Origin: Pegoplata infirma
Taxonomy: Eukaryota > Arthropoda > Insecta > Diptera > Anthomyiidae
Reading direction: 5' to 3'
DNA length: 64,000 bases
Assembly: GCA_963921195.1 (NCBI GenBank)
Contig: OY992537.1
Location: 1,178,001-1,242,000, forward strand
Made by a program: the position numbers and the translations under genes. Shown here in pieces: positions 1 through 11,044 of this stretch. The first letter of the stretch is position 1. Every line of letters begins with the position of its first letter. The notes under the pieces are model-generated. The model did no database searches, had not been told where the DNA came from, and saw nothing but the letters and a program-made list of their open reading frames with translations.

Positions 1-157
1 TTATCGGTAACTCATTACTTGTTAATAAAAAGTAACCGGTTCTATATGAGGTTGTCGGTAACTCATTATTTGTTAACAAGAAGTAATAGAGCAGGTAACG
101 AGTCCTCATTACATAGAATGCAGGCGGTAATGGGGACTTATTACCAAGTTTTTACTG
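1..157. mobile_element. 3' end of a TCCCAG-type inverted-repeat element
   Basis: The stretch carries GTAACTCATTA and GGTAATGGGGA motifs and ends CCAAGTTTTTACTGGG. This is the same terminus and internal GTAATG vocabulary as the elements at 20128-21461 and 44771-46017. The left part is outside the window. Confidence 0.55.
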
Positions 158-332
158 GGTATGTTGAAACAACAAAATACAAGCAAATTACAACATTGTT
201 ATAAAATTCAATATTCAAATGCAATTTTCTCAAAAAAAAAAAAAAGAATCGTAAACGCGCGTCTGATTTTTTTGTGTGGATAGAAAAATATCTAAACTTA
301 AAAAAAACAAAAATTAAAAAAAAAAAAAAAAA

Positions 333-395
333 CAAGTAAGAAAGCTACATTCGACTGTGCCGAATCTTTAAATACCCTCCACCAACGTTATGATT
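333..395 (+). repeat. Fragment of the CAAGTAAG / GGC-TGT-GCC hairpin repeat family
   Basis: It starts ACAAGTAAGAAAG, then an ATTCGACTGTGCCGAAT imperfect hairpin, then AATACCCTCCACCA. This is the 5' end of a family with fuller copies at 14040, 28721, 31091 and 60281. Confidence 0.6.
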
Positions 396-894
396 TAAAA
401 AAACAAAAACGTTTGTTTTATTTATACCTATTGTTTTTTTATTCATTTATTTCAAACCCACTAAAATAATCCCATCCGATACTGCTACTATTTTTGTAAA
501 TTAGTTTCTCTTTTTTAAGGAAATTAAAACTTTTCTAATAATGTTCTATTTTACAAAAAAATAAAATAAATAAAAAATTTTCAAAAGACACATTCGATAT
601 TTTCGAAAAACCTATTCGAACTTTATGAATTGTTACCATTTATTTATCTTTATCATTTATTAGCTTTGATTTATCTCAAACCCACTAGAATGGAAATACA
701 TACGAAAAATCTAATCTCATCTTACTACTTTTTTTTGTAAATTAGTTTCTGTTTTCAAGGAAATTAAAACTTTTTTTCAGAACGAGTTAGAAAAATTTTC
801 TAAAATTTTTTTTTTATCAATAGTCCATAAAAAATATACAAAATTAAAATTTTTGGGATTGTGATGCATTCCGCTTTAATTTCATAAATATTTA

Positions 895-1023
895 CCCCAG
901 TTTCTGTAACACGGACGTGATTTGTCTGCGACGAATTTCCATGTATTTTTTTTATTGTAACAAACACAAAATACATGGAAATTCGTCGCAGTCGAATGAC
1001 GTTTGTGTTACAGAAACTGTGGG
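895..1023. mobile_element. Short hairpin MITE, piggyBac-like ends
   Basis: The 129-bp element is almost entirely inverted repeat. The left arm, CCCCAGTTTCTGTAACAC and onward, pairs with the right arm ending GTGTTACAGAAACTGTGGG, and the inner part (TGCGACGAATTTCCATG) pairs as well. Flanks are TTTA and TTAA, near the TTAA target of piggyBac elements. Confidence 0.65.
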
Positions 1024-1236
1024 TTAACGAAGGAAATTCGACACAAATTTGAATTTGTTTTCAATATTTAGCCAAAAACTAAATTTTCACAATTTCATAC
1101 AGGGCTATCAATACAACCTATTCAGAAATTCAAGGACACATATTTCTTTTTTTTTGCTGGACATTTGGTGTGGAATGTCACATATATGTAAATATATTTA
1201 AATACATTTTTATATGTTTAGATAATAATATGTTTA

Positions 1237-1747
1237 CACTCAAAAAATTATGACGGTAGATTCCACTACAAAAGACAGTTAAAACTACTACATTTGTTGT
1301 TGTTTAGGCGTCCACTACATTTTACGGTAAAATCAACCAAAAATTGTTGTTTTTAACTATTGATTAACAATTATAAAAAACTGTAAAAACTATTTAAAAT
1401 TTCAGTTGTTTTTACTGTAACTGAAATTGTATGTTTTTTTTTTTTTTTATAAACAAAAAAATTCTTAACGCCAAAAACGGTTAAAATTATTTGAAAATAA
1501 CTCCTGCACATCCGTTTTTCTAAAAATTTCTAGAAAATTATAAGGTTTTTTATAGACTAAAAACAACTACATAAAATAACTGTTACTACAATGTAGTAAT
1601 TTTTTGTATCTGTTTTTTAAAACGACTACAAAAAACAGTCGTTTGAGATTTTTTATACAAAAACAACTGAAATTTTTGTTGAAAACAACAACTACTACTT
1701 ACTACACAAATGACCGTCATGTAGTAACTGCAATAATTTTCTAAGTG
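1237..1747. mobile_element. Inverted-repeat element with CACTCAAAA ends
   Basis: The left end TTTACACTCAAAAAATTA mirrors the right end TAATTTTCTAAGTGTAAAT; both are followed inward by TGACGG / CCGTCA and a series of ACTACA/TGTAGT inverted motifs. No coding potential seen. Confidence 0.6.
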
Positions 1748-2033
1748 TAAATATGAATTTCGACCACTAAGAAAACACATGTCCATTTATTTTACCAGAT
1801 CTGGAAAATAAAAAAAAAAAATCATGCACTCAAAAGAAAAACTCTGTAAAACGACTTTCAATTTGAATAAGCAATCTTTTAGAAGATTGTTCTGCTGAGA
1901 AGGATATTTTTACTAAAATCTCTGTCATTCAGTTTAAGAAAATAACAGACATTTTACTATGTTTATACTGATTTTGTTTGCTGAATTTCATTATTTTTTC
2001 AAGAAATTTTTTTATATAAAAAAAAAAGTAGAA

Positions 2034-2165
2034 CAGATTGTTCTGCTGAAATCAGCAGATTGCTCTGCTGAAATCAGCAGATTATTCTGCTCAAATCAGC
2101 AGATTGTTCTGCTCAAATCAGCAGATTGTTCTGCTAAAATCTGCAGATTTTTCTGCTAAAATCAG
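2034..2165. repeat. Six tandem 22-bp units, each a short palindrome
   Basis: The unit is CAGATTGTTCTGCTGAAATC plus AG, repeated six times with few changes. Adjacent units pair through CTGCTGAAATCAGCAG, so the array can fold into a string of hairpins. Degenerate units appear at 2370 and 2412. Confidence 0.85.
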
Positions 2166-2225
2166 ATTTCTCTGCTGTCCAACAATACACATGTTTAATA
2201 ACTAAAACGCCAGATAAAAGTATAA

Positions 2226-2296
2226 GCTTCGGTAGCGTAGTGGTTAAGAAGTGTACTTTCAAATCGGAAGGTGGCGAGTTCGATGCTGGCAGGCGG
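2226..2296 (+). other. tRNA-like module (A box and B box)
   Basis: The A-box-like TAGCGTAGTGGTTAAG and the B-box-like GAGTTCGATGC (2276-2286) are at tRNA spacing, followed by a long T run that could end Pol III transcription. The acceptor ends do not pair well, so this is a tRNA-derived module, not a functional tRNA gene. Confidence 0.5.
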
Positions 2297-2694
2297 AGTA
2301 TGTTTTTTTTTTTTCTTGTTATATTTATTCACCTCTTATGACAGATATTATGCAAACCGTGTCTGCTAAAATCAGCAGATTTCTCATATGGCTCAAAATG
2401 GGTGTATTTTCAGCAGAGTTTTCTGCTGATTGGACAGAGAATTTATTTTGAGTGTGAAAATGGGAGGGTGACGCTAGGGAAACTTCAGGTGTTTGTCTTG
2501 TAAAATGACCAAACCAACAACTTAATAAATTGTTTCTTGAAAATGGTTACATTGATAACATCTTCGTTATGACTAGCAAAGAAAATTGACCTCGAGCTGG
2601 AGTAACCTTTCTCAAAACAGTTTTAAATAATTTTTTTAGTGCTGATATAAAATCATGCAACATTTGGATAAATTTTTCTTTGAAATTATGGGAA

Positions 2695-3179
2695 ATTCAC
2701 ACCTCGTTTAAATGAGATTAACGAGATTTTAAAAAGATTTTCCATACGAAATTAAATCTCGTTGGTTATGAGGTTTTTAAAAATCTCAAAACATTTCGAT
2801 AAATATTAGGAGATTTTTATCAAAATATTGATAAATTTTAAAATACAAAACTGTTTTTTTGCCGGTTTGTAAGTAAAGAGCCACCTTGTGTCTGCAAAAA
2901 TGCCAGGAGAACCACTCTGTGCTGAAATAGAAAAAATAATTGCGACAGTAAAATTACAAAAATACTTATTTAATAAAACAAAAATAATGCTTTAAATAAA
3001 AACAGCAAATAAAAATTTTTTTTTGTGATTTTACGAATTTTGTTTTTTTGGTTAACTTAACAGCTGTTTTATTACTAACTAATCAAAATGTCACTAATGA
3101 CAAAAAATACAAAAGATAAATGCATGGATTTTAAGTTAGATTTTAGCTGAAATCTACTAGATTTTGCTTAGGTGTGAAT
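2695..3179. mobile_element. Inverted-repeat element with ATTCACACCT ends
   Basis: The left end ATTCACACCTCG and right end TAGGTGTGAAT are inverted. GAGATT / AATCTC motifs recur inward. It lies downstream of the Pvf stop codon and has no ORF. Confidence 0.5.
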
Positions 3180-4075
3180 TGCTTATTAGACAACATTTTT
3201 GCTAAAAGCTAAAAACAGTGGAAATGGTCGCGACAATTGTTATTTGGATTTGAATAAATGGTCGTATTATGTAAATGAAAAGTTTTTCAAATGAAAATTT
3301 TTTTTTGAAAAATTATCTTATCTTTTTAATTATAAGAAACTTTTATTTAAAAAAAATAAAAAAATGCTTTCGCATTTGCATTATTATTTTTTTTTTTTTT
3401 GATGCATTATTATTTTTTTTTTGAATATACATTCAAATTTAAGCAGCCAATATTTCCATGTCGCCAACTGTAATGAAGTGTGTTTATGAAATTGATTTTA
3501 ATTAAGAAGAAATTAAATATATATTATATTAATTATAAATAATGAAAATGAGAATATTTTTGAATGATTAAAAAGAGTTTTGTATAATTTTTAAGACTAA
3601 ATGCAGTTCATAGAAAAAACTTACTAAAATTATTATTATTATTAATATAATATAGTAGGAGGGAGTAAAAAGGATATGATTTATATATAAATATTTTTTA
3701 ATAAAAACCTAGTATTTCAAAGAACTACAAAGAGTTTTAAATATTTTTGTTTATGTAGAACATACTAATATTAGCTAAATTTTTAAATCTTTTAAAGTCG
3801 TTATTATCGTATAGTTTTTTTTTTTTTTTAATTATAAATTTTTAACTTAATTCAAAATCTTACTTAATTTCAAAATCTAGTTATAAATTATAAATTTGTT
3901 TGTAATACTTTTAGTTTTTGTTTTCGTTTAAGTTAAAATTTAATAACATTTGTTTTTGTTTTTTTTTTTAATTATTTTATATATTCAACTACTTGAGTAA
4001 TGATCCAAAATGTCTTACGTTACTAGTCATACGCGTTTTGCTGCTTTAATTAGCATTAAAGCCAATTAAAGCAGT
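3180..4075. other. AT-rich sequence downstream of the Pvf stop, including the 3' UTR
   Basis: About 900 bp of AT-rich sequence with long T runs and no ORF. On the minus strand it must contain the Pvf 3' UTR. The clearest minus-strand AATAAA is at 3347-3342, roughly 730 bp after the stop. Confidence 0.5.
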
Positions 4076-4193
4076 TCACCAATCTACATCAGCTGAAAGT
4101 TGTCGTTCTTCACGTCTAGGGCAACGACCATGTTTTTTAATATACTGACCATATTCACAGGTAGGCAATTTACAACGACCCTCTATAATACAC
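4076..4193 (-). CDS. Pvf: Pvf-like growth factor, last coding exon
   Basis: Terminal coding exon. The acceptor is CCACTTGCAG; the first base completes the split lysine codon 172 (AA|G), then 38 residues follow to a TGA stop at 4078-4076. Cysteines at 173, 179, 184 and one in GRCPRREER extend the cysteine-rich tail (CIIEGRCKLPTCEYG...GRCP). The protein ends ADVDW. The joined frame with the upstream exon is open across a 90-bp intron (4194-4283), which is typical of a small fly intron. The stop is followed by AT-rich sequence with no strong nearby AATAAA. An ATTAAA variant lies at 4050-4045 and an AATAAA at 3347-3342 on the minus strand, so the 3' end is unresolved. Confidence 0.88.
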
Positions 4194-4283
4194 CTGCAAG
4201 TGGAGCAAAAATAGACGTATGAAAAAATTGTTTCGATTTATATATAAAAAAATGATTACGTTAAATCTATTTTTTAAACTTAC
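4194..4283 (-). other. Pvf: Short Pvf intron
   Basis: A 90-bp intron with a GTAAGT donor and TTGCAG acceptor. It joins phase 2 to phase 2 and preserves the reading frame of the cysteine-rich tail. Confidence 0.88.
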
Positions 4284-4588
4284 TTTCTATCGTTCATAGA
4301 GAAATGCTCCATGCCACGTTTAAGCCAATCACAGCCCATATTGCCGGAAGAACAATCACATCGACAGTAACCATCTTCTTGTAATATTTTCTCAAATAAG
4401 TTGGGACAGTTACAATTTAATATCGTAGCTCGTCTTAGGAATGGTATTTGATTTGTTAAAAGTTCTTTTGTTCCTAAATCGGCATATTCAGGAGCACGAA
4501 TTTTTGATTTGTCTACACAGTGACAGTCTGTATGATTGACAAATGTTAATTTTTCAATTGAACCTTGTGTTTCATTAAGGCTTATGAC
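4284..4588 (-). CDS. Pvf: Pvf-like growth factor, exon with the last knot cysteines and cysteine-rich tail
   Basis: The exon begins in phase 0 after a strong acceptor (pyrimidine tract ending TTTATTTCAG) and ends in phase 2 at a GTAAGT donor (4283-4278). It encodes residues 71-171 of the visible protein. The start, VISLNETQGS, continues the beta strand left at the end of the upstream exon. NHTDCHCV at 88-95 supplies knot cysteines 7 and 8 in the C-x-C arrangement that closes PDGF/VEGF domains. N-glycosylation sequons are visible at NET (75-77) and NHT (88-90). After a linker rich in charged residues come CNC (129-131), the CRCDC motif (145-149) and C156, a cysteine-rich tail of the kind seen in fly Pvf proteins and VEGF-C/D. 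Exon identity rests on reading frame, splice signals and domain continuity. Confidence 0.9.
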
Positions 4589-4682
4589 CTGAAATAAAAA
4601 AGAAAAAACAATATTTACTAAATTTGGACATCAAATAAAAACAAAATAAATGGTTCTGTCTGATATAATGCATATACATAAT

Positions 4683-5125
4683 AGGTGTGTTCCACAACTT
4701 TTCGGACAAAGTTCGCTAAAATGAGAGAAAATTAATAAAATCTCACGATACCGCAAAAATGCACAAAAGTACGGGAATGCGAAAAAACATATTTCAAGTC
4801 CATAATAATAAAAAAAAATGTAAACAAAGGGGTTATGCTAAACTATTTTCATAAGTAAAATAACTTTAACCAATGAAAAAAGTTATAAAATTTTGTTTTG
4901 TTAAGCGAATATATTTTTATGTTTTAAAATTACATATTTCTTTTGTTTAGTTCATTATTTAATTAAAATTTTCCATTTAGTTTCATTCAAAATCAGCTGT
5001 TTTCTGAACATCTGACTGTTACCAGTTTTATTCTCTCAAAAACTCTCTCATTTTCATTTACGGAACGCTTTTCGGGCTGGCTTGGGTACCCGCGAGCACC
5101 CGCGGTAGCGCGGTGGAACAAACCT
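4683..5125. mobile_element. MITE with AGGTGTGTTCCAC ends
   Basis: The left end AGGTGTGTTCCAC is mirrored by GTGGAACAAACCT. A GC-rich patch near the right end (CGGGCTGG, GGTACCCGC, CACCCGCGG) contrasts with the AT-rich body. It sits 95 bp inside the giant intron from the 4588 acceptor. Target duplication not clear. Confidence 0.6.
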
Positions 5126-5289
5126 TATATTTTTTAGGTAACAAAAATCGATTACTATTGCTTAAACAAAATTTTATTACAGAATATGTTTTCAATTCCC
5201 TGAGTCTAATTAGATAACTTTAAACTTCTTTTGATATAAAAACTAAATGCACTTGTATAACAAAAATAAAAAATAAGTATGTAAAAAAG

Positions 5290-5575
5290 TGGCGTTTTTC
5301 AGACGTTGATTTAGTTCTTCAAGGGAAACTATTTTTCCCGTGTTTCGATTTTACTTATTCAAGAACTAAACAAGCCTATGTCCATGAGACATATTCATGC
5401 AAAACTTTAGGCTTCTACTTCCTTTATTTTGGACTCAATCGGGTCCTCCACAGACGGACGGACACACTTACATTTACAAAATGTTGTAGAATCGCCCACT
5501 GATCAATAATATATATACTTCATGGGCACCTAAACCGATATTTCAATGCGTTACATAGGGAATGACAAAATTTGG
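5290..5575 (+). repeat. Truncated CAAGTAAG-family repeat
   Basis: Contains TTAGTTCTTCAAGGG, the ACAGACGGACGG stretch, TATATATACTTCATGGG and CGATATTTCAATGCGTTAC, matching the middle and 3' part of the copy at 14040-14767. Both ends are missing. Confidence 0.65.
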
Positions 5576-5613
5576 TGCCGCCAATTATTTTAATGGCACA
5601 GTACAGTATTTAC

Positions 5614-6752
5614 TAGAGTTGTCAGTCGATTAAGAATAATTCGATTAATCGATCAAATAAAACCCAACTCTTGTTCGAATAATTCAAAAATGACGATTTT
5701 CGAATAACGAATAAATCGATTAATTAATGTCGACTAATCGAACAATTTTTTTTTAATTAAAAAATTAAATAAATGCTAAGAATTTAATTTATTCTCATAA
5801 ATTTTGAAAGATTTTATACAAAATGTAGGAAAGTTAAAATATATTGTAGCCATAGCCCTGGATAGTACATCCATTATAGAATTAGGAAAAAATAATAATT
5901 ATTTTGCATCAGACTTACTAAAACGTATTAAAATAATAATTAATGAGTTTCTTAAAATATTCTCCAAAAAGCGAAACAAAATAATATGCAAATGAATTAT
6001 ACTCCAGATTATTTTATGTTGAAAGTAATCACAATAATTCAGATAAAAGTATTGAAATAGAGGAAGTTATTAGTAATGAAAATAATATTCTTTTATGCGA
6101 GTTAAATAATTCAATTCAAAGTACATATTAAAAATTCAGAAAATAAAAAGGACTTCAGCGATATATCAGACGATATGGTATATTTGGGAAAATCTGAAAA
6201 AAGAACAGAAAAATTAGATAAACTTTTGTAAGCTCTTCTTACTATATCACCTACTTCAACAATTAGCGAAAGAATCGTTTGAAAGCAAAAAAATTGAGTC
6301 AACTTTTATTTTTAAAAGATTATTTCTTAAGAACAACTTAAATTGTCTTATTTGACAAAAATTAAAATCATTTATGATATATTTTGTCTGAATTCTTCAA
6401 ATAATAATTTGTATTTGAATTATTTCTCAACAAGTATTAAAATCGACTTCCGTTAATTAAAAGTGATCTCAGTTATTCAATTTTTAAGTTTTTTTAACTT
6501 TTAAATATTTTATTTTTAAGTTTTTTATGCATTTTTTCGTTAATAAAAATTTTAACTTTCTTATTTTAAGTTTTTTTGTATGAATCGTTTATTTTTTTTG
6601 TTAATAAAAATATTTTTTAAAATAATTTTTTTATTCGTTATTCTCTTCGATTAATCGAATAAATTTTGATCTTTAATCGTTTGATCGAACGAGGAAAAAC
6701 AATTATTTGAATTATTCGAACAAAGTTGAAAGCCGAATAATTGACAACTCTA
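5614..6752. mobile_element. hAT-type DNA transposon, internally degenerate
   Basis: A perfect 8-bp direct duplication GTATTTAC flanks the element (5606-5613 and 6753-6760), the hallmark of hAT insertions. The ends TAGAGTTGTCAGTCGATTAA and the mirrored TTGACAACTCTA are followed by many TTCGATTAATCGAA-type subterminal motifs. A short ORF at 5804-5995 (LDSTSIIELGKNN...) may be a scrap of transposase, but I cannot confirm that. Sister of 20467-21309. Confidence 0.85.
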
Positions 6753-6760
6753 GTATTTAC

Positions 6761-7765
6761 ACTAGAAGCGTTGATCGCAATGACTGTTAACTGCATAATT
6801 TCAAATGTGAGAAATACTTGTATGTAGAATAATTAAGCATTTTCCAAGAATATATAAATAACTTGTTACACTTTGTTCAATGTACTTAATAACAGCGTAA
6901 AGACACAGAGTGTGAAAATAATTAATTCTCTTCATGACATGATTCTTACTTTTACTTGTTAATATTTTAAGTTATTTTGTGAAAAATTTATTGGTCCCCA
7001 TCATAGGACATCACCATATAATTGTGACAGGTATAATTGTGACAGGTGCCTTTCATACAAAAGTTACAATCTAGGACTCTCTTATATAATACCGCCGAAT
7101 AATTTGCCTCCTCGACTAATTTGCGAAATTTTAATGCATCCTACACTTAGAAAATTGTAAAAAATTATTTTCATCATGTCACCGATAGCAAAAAAGTTTA
7201 GCTAACTATTTTGTATAGATATCTATCACATATTTATATTAAATTGTCACATTTATATTTAAATAATATTTTCAATATTAATTAAATGCTGCCAATGTCT
7301 TAAAATGTTATGTTCAGAAAAAGACTATTTATTTTAAAGTGAATGCATTCGTTAATGGAATACACTCGTTTTATGGCCTGCAATCATTTCATATGCAAAT
7401 GAAGCTTTCATTTGCTCACAGACAAAAATGATCTTTAAACTGTCATTTAAGAAAACAAGTACACACAAAATTTTTTTTTTTTAATAAGATTGTTCATTAA
7501 TGAATTTGATGGAGTAGTTTGATGAATATGAGGATCATAAAAATAAATAAATTAATTATGATTGTATATTAGACTGGGTCGAAATCCAATAAAGCGCTTA
7601 GTTTGTTGTGAAAACATTTTTCTACTTGTTCAAAATTTGCATGCTATTTTGATTTATAAGTCAATTTTGACCTACACGGAAGAGCTTCGGTGCACTGATT
7701 GTAAGATAGGTTTGTCTTTGTTATCTCAAAATATTTTTTTATATTCTGTTAAGAAAATATTTCTA
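6761..7765. other. AT-rich intronic sequence, no recognised feature
   Basis: No ORF of note and no clear repeat ends. TTAGACTGGGTCGAAATCC at 7570 is a single end related to the foldback at 43680-44493, without a partner nearby. Confidence 0.5.
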
Positions 7766-8416
7766 CACTTAAAAAATTATGTCATTAACTGTTTGTAGGT
7801 TATTTTAAAAATTTTACGTTTAGTCGTTTTTAAAAGAAAAAACATTTGTTTGATGTTCAGTTTTTATTAATGACTACTTCTCTTCTTTCTTTCAAAAATA
7901 ACACACTAGAAAATAAAGACTTTCATTAACACTTAATTTTTAAAATCATTTATTTTTGTTCTGTAAGTTAAAACTACTGATTATCCTTTAAATTTTTAAG
8001 TAATTTTTTTTTTAAATTGTTGGTATTTTTTAATGAGATATCATTAGTTTTTACCTACACAAGTAGGTTATTTTTTTGTAGAAAAAAAGTTCAAAAAATT
8101 ATTTATAGAAATATAAAAACATGTTTGTATCAAGTGACTTTGGCACGATGGGTAGAGTGTCTGGCCAGAATGTAGATGGTTGCGGGATCGATTCCCCAAA
8201 ATTTTATTAACAATTTTTAAAAAAATATTTCAATAGAAAATTGTAAAAAATAACCTACGAAATCATTAATTTTTAATGTTTTCGTAGGTTATTTTTTTTG
8301 GAATTTGTTGTATTTTTATTTTTGAAACAAAGGACAGAAGTAGTCATTAATAAAAACTGAACATCAAACAAATTTTTTTTCTTTTAAAAACGACTAAACG
8401 TAAAATTTTTTAAGTG
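7766..8416. mobile_element. Inverted-repeat element with central tRNA-like module
   Basis: The arms at about 7806-7880 and 8338-8412 are inverted copies (TTTTACGTTTAGTCGTTTTT, then TGATGTTCAG, then AATGACTACTTC). The outermost ends are CACTTAAAAAAT and TTTTTTAAGTG. Paired TAGGTTATTTTTT motifs flank the centre, where a tRNA-like sequence lies. Confidence 0.75.
8139..8200 (+). other. tRNA-like module in the centre of an inverted-repeat element
   Basis: GATGGGTAGAGTG resembles an A box. GCGGGATCGATTCCCC (B box GGATCGATTCC at 8185-8195) forms the T arm. No paired acceptor stem, so not a functional tRNA gene. Confidence 0.5.
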
Positions 8417-8547
8417 TATCTTAATGCGAGAGAGTTTGTCTATATTTATTAGAATTTCAAAGATTCATTTTATTTATTTTTACCTATTAATACTGGAGGA
8501 GAAGTCTCATTCGAAAGAGATTTAACCTCATTTTTGAACGACAACAC

Positions 8548-9477
8548 GTCGCTGCGCCTAAAAATGGAGTCATGTGTTTTGGGGCAAGTGTTCAGGAGAG
8601 CAAAAAAACTGTTTATTTTCGTCCCTTCGCGATATTTTTTAAAAGTTTGTTCTACAAAAAATTCTTGTACCGATATGCTATCCACATACTGCAAAAAAAT
8701 TATGAAACATTTAGCGGTTTTCCAATGGTGCAGAAATTTTCAAAAAACATACACATAACTCCTTTTTTAAGTACTTTTTGGAACAAAGTTTAAATAAATG
8801 GAAATATTTTTTACACATAACTCCTTTTGCTTATGAAACCATTCTTATTGTTAATTTCTTTTCGAGAGGGACAAAGACTAAAAATAGTTTGTTGGCGGTT
8901 TAAAGAAACATTAGTTAGAAAAGGTCCTTAAAATTTTGATATTTAAAAGCTCTTCACTAAACAGCGAACAACAGATTTTTCGCAAAACTGATGCTGATTT
9001 TTTGTTTTTCTTGTAAATGTTTAAGAGCTTTGACATAAATTGACATCTGCAAAAGATGCTGTACTTTAGATACCATTACCGCCATCAATGATTTAATTGC
9101 TTTCACAAGCCTTTATTACCAACCATTTAAGATTTAGATAACAGGATGAAAATTTGCAAATATTTTCCAAAAAATCTTGATAAATTCATTCAAAATACTT
9201 GGATGCTATGTGTGAACCTCATATTACTAAAATAGTGGTCCATTTTGTCACGTGCTGTTACTTTTTTATCAAAAAAAGTTATGTAGCTTAACACATAACT
9301 CCTTTTCAGACCTTTTTTTAGTATGACGAACACATAGCTCCTTTTACTAACTTTTGAACCAATCAAGGTATCAAAAAACGGTTTAGTGAGTAAACGTATG
9401 ACCAATAGGGGATCAGAAAGATGTAATAAAAAAAAATTTAAAAAACTACACATGACTCTATTTTTAGGCGCAGCGAC
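8548..9477. mobile_element. DNA transposon remnant with GTCGCTGCGCC ends
   Basis: Terminal inverted repeats of about 35 bp: GTCGCTGCGCCTAAAAATGG at the left and its complement (CTATTTTTAGGCGCAGCGAC) at the right. Several ACATAACTCCTTTT motifs recur inside. Overlapping ORFs here read through the repeat and have no recognisable domain. Confidence 0.75.
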
Positions 9478-9827
9478 GAACAGTATAACTACAATTTTCT
9501 TAATAATTCTGATGATAGGGAATTATTGGAAAACCCCAATTTAAGTCAATTCAATCCTAAAAATCACCAAATTTTTGAAAGCACTTTCCTTATGAGTATT
9601 TATTGGGAGGATATCCAAATATAGAAATCGAAACAAAAACAAAACTACTTAATAACGTTAATTCATAATGTTAATTAATGAAATTACAACCTTTCCGCAC
9701 TATTATAATTGGACCAAAGAAATTTTTTGAATTTCAGACCAGTCTAATGATGCTGACTAACTGAATGTGCTGAAAAACTTAAATGTGAAAATTTGTAATT
9801 AGTAAGAAAAAATTATATATGTATTAT

Positions 9828-10375
9828 ATTAGAGTGTCTTTTTTTAACTTTTAATTTCCCAAGTGTCTGGACAAATTTTTATACTACTTGACCAAAAAAT
9901 TATGTGGAACGAATTTTAGGCCAATCGGATAAAAATTAATAAAAATAATATATCCCACGATATTTTGTATTTTTTCAAAAATCGAAAATTTTGGTTGAAA
10001 TTTTCCAAAAATATAAGACTGTTCGAATTGCGCCACAGTATAAAATGATCGCATTTGGCTCAGATGAAGTTTAAATGAAATATTGTGTCAAGCTCTATGA
10101 AAGGGTAAAGGGAAAGAAATTTGGAGATTTTTTTTAAAACTTCTTGAACATGGAAAAAACCGCTATTTTTTGCTATAGGGAAATTTAGAAAACAGTTCGA
10201 AAATATAAATTATTATGTATCGCAACACATATTTTTATTTTCCAAAATCCGAAACATTAATCACAATTGTTAATACCACAACAGTTATAAGCCTAGTAGA
10301 ATAAAAATATTCCCGGGATTCCAATTCGGAAAAAAAACTTTTTTGCCATACAAAAAATGCCGCTCTAATATACAT
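9828..10375. mobile_element. Element with ATTAGAGTG / CGCTCTAAT ends
   Basis: The ends TATTAGAGTGTC and GCCGCTCTAATATA are inverted. The interior matches, in the opposite orientation, 22075-22372 and 37690-38105 through shared CCAATCGGAT, AATTATGTGG and ATATCTC-type blocks, so it is a dispersed family. Confidence 0.6.
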
Positions 10376-11040
10376 GTATTTTTTTACTACACATGTTCAA
10401 TGTTTTCTTGTGTTTTAGTTAATAAACAATGACCCAAATGACAACAATCTACATTAAAATTTTACCACTTTAGAAATAACACTTAACCACATCCATTAAT
10501 ACATTCGCTCCTAATGTGGCAGTATTTATAATTATAATCATCATTATCGTCATCATTAACATAAACAATTTCATCGTCATCATCACCGTCATTGATATTA
10601 AACTTAATTCAAATAGTTAATAATGACAATATTTTCTTTTTCATTAGAAATTCTAAAATTAATTTAATTGTGTAAAGTTGAAAGAGGTACACTCAGAAAA
10701 CTTTTTTTAGTTACTTGTGTTATTTTTACGGTTAGTGCAATTTGCTGCTTTTAATAGTATATATTGATAAAAAAATATTATTCATATCGGTGACATCTTT
10801 ATCGGTTTGTATAAAAATATGATTTTTAAGGCCCCGCTCTTTAAGGCCCAGTTGCGTAGGGAAGGCATGGTCGTAGGGGCGAAAAATTTTTTCCTGTGTT
10901 ATTTTTAAGTCAAATGGCCCTAGTAAAAAAAATTTTATAAAATGATATATAATTTGATACAATCATATTAAATTACATATCGTCACCTTATTATTGTTTT
11001 GCTCCATACGCCATTTTTGAAAAAAATGAGTTAGGAATGG
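10376..11040. other. AT-rich sequence with a TCA trinucleotide-rich patch
   Basis: An imperfect ATC/TCA tract lies at about 10536-10600. The block ATATCGTC(A/G)CTTATTATTG plus TTTTGCTCCATACGCC near 10978-11012 recurs at 13481-13514 inside the spacer of the Helitron pair. No gene seen. Confidence 0.55.
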
Positions 11041-11044
11041 AATA

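Larger units (their letters stand above)
1827..2454. mobile_element. CACTCAAAA-ended element carrying a minisatellite and a tRNA-like module
   Basis: The ends CACTCAAAAGAAAAACTCTG and CAGAGAATTTATTTTGAGTG are inverted repeats. Inside are six 22-bp repeats (2034-2165) and a tRNA-like segment (about 2226-2296). Same family as 56260-58052. Confidence 0.65.

Noticed and set aside
2034..2165. CRISPR array
   Set aside because: The units are directly abutting tandem repeats without unique spacers, in a eukaryotic genome.
5804..5995. Host gene in the hAT element
   Set aside because: A 63-codon ORF inside transposon ends without support; at best a transposase scrap.
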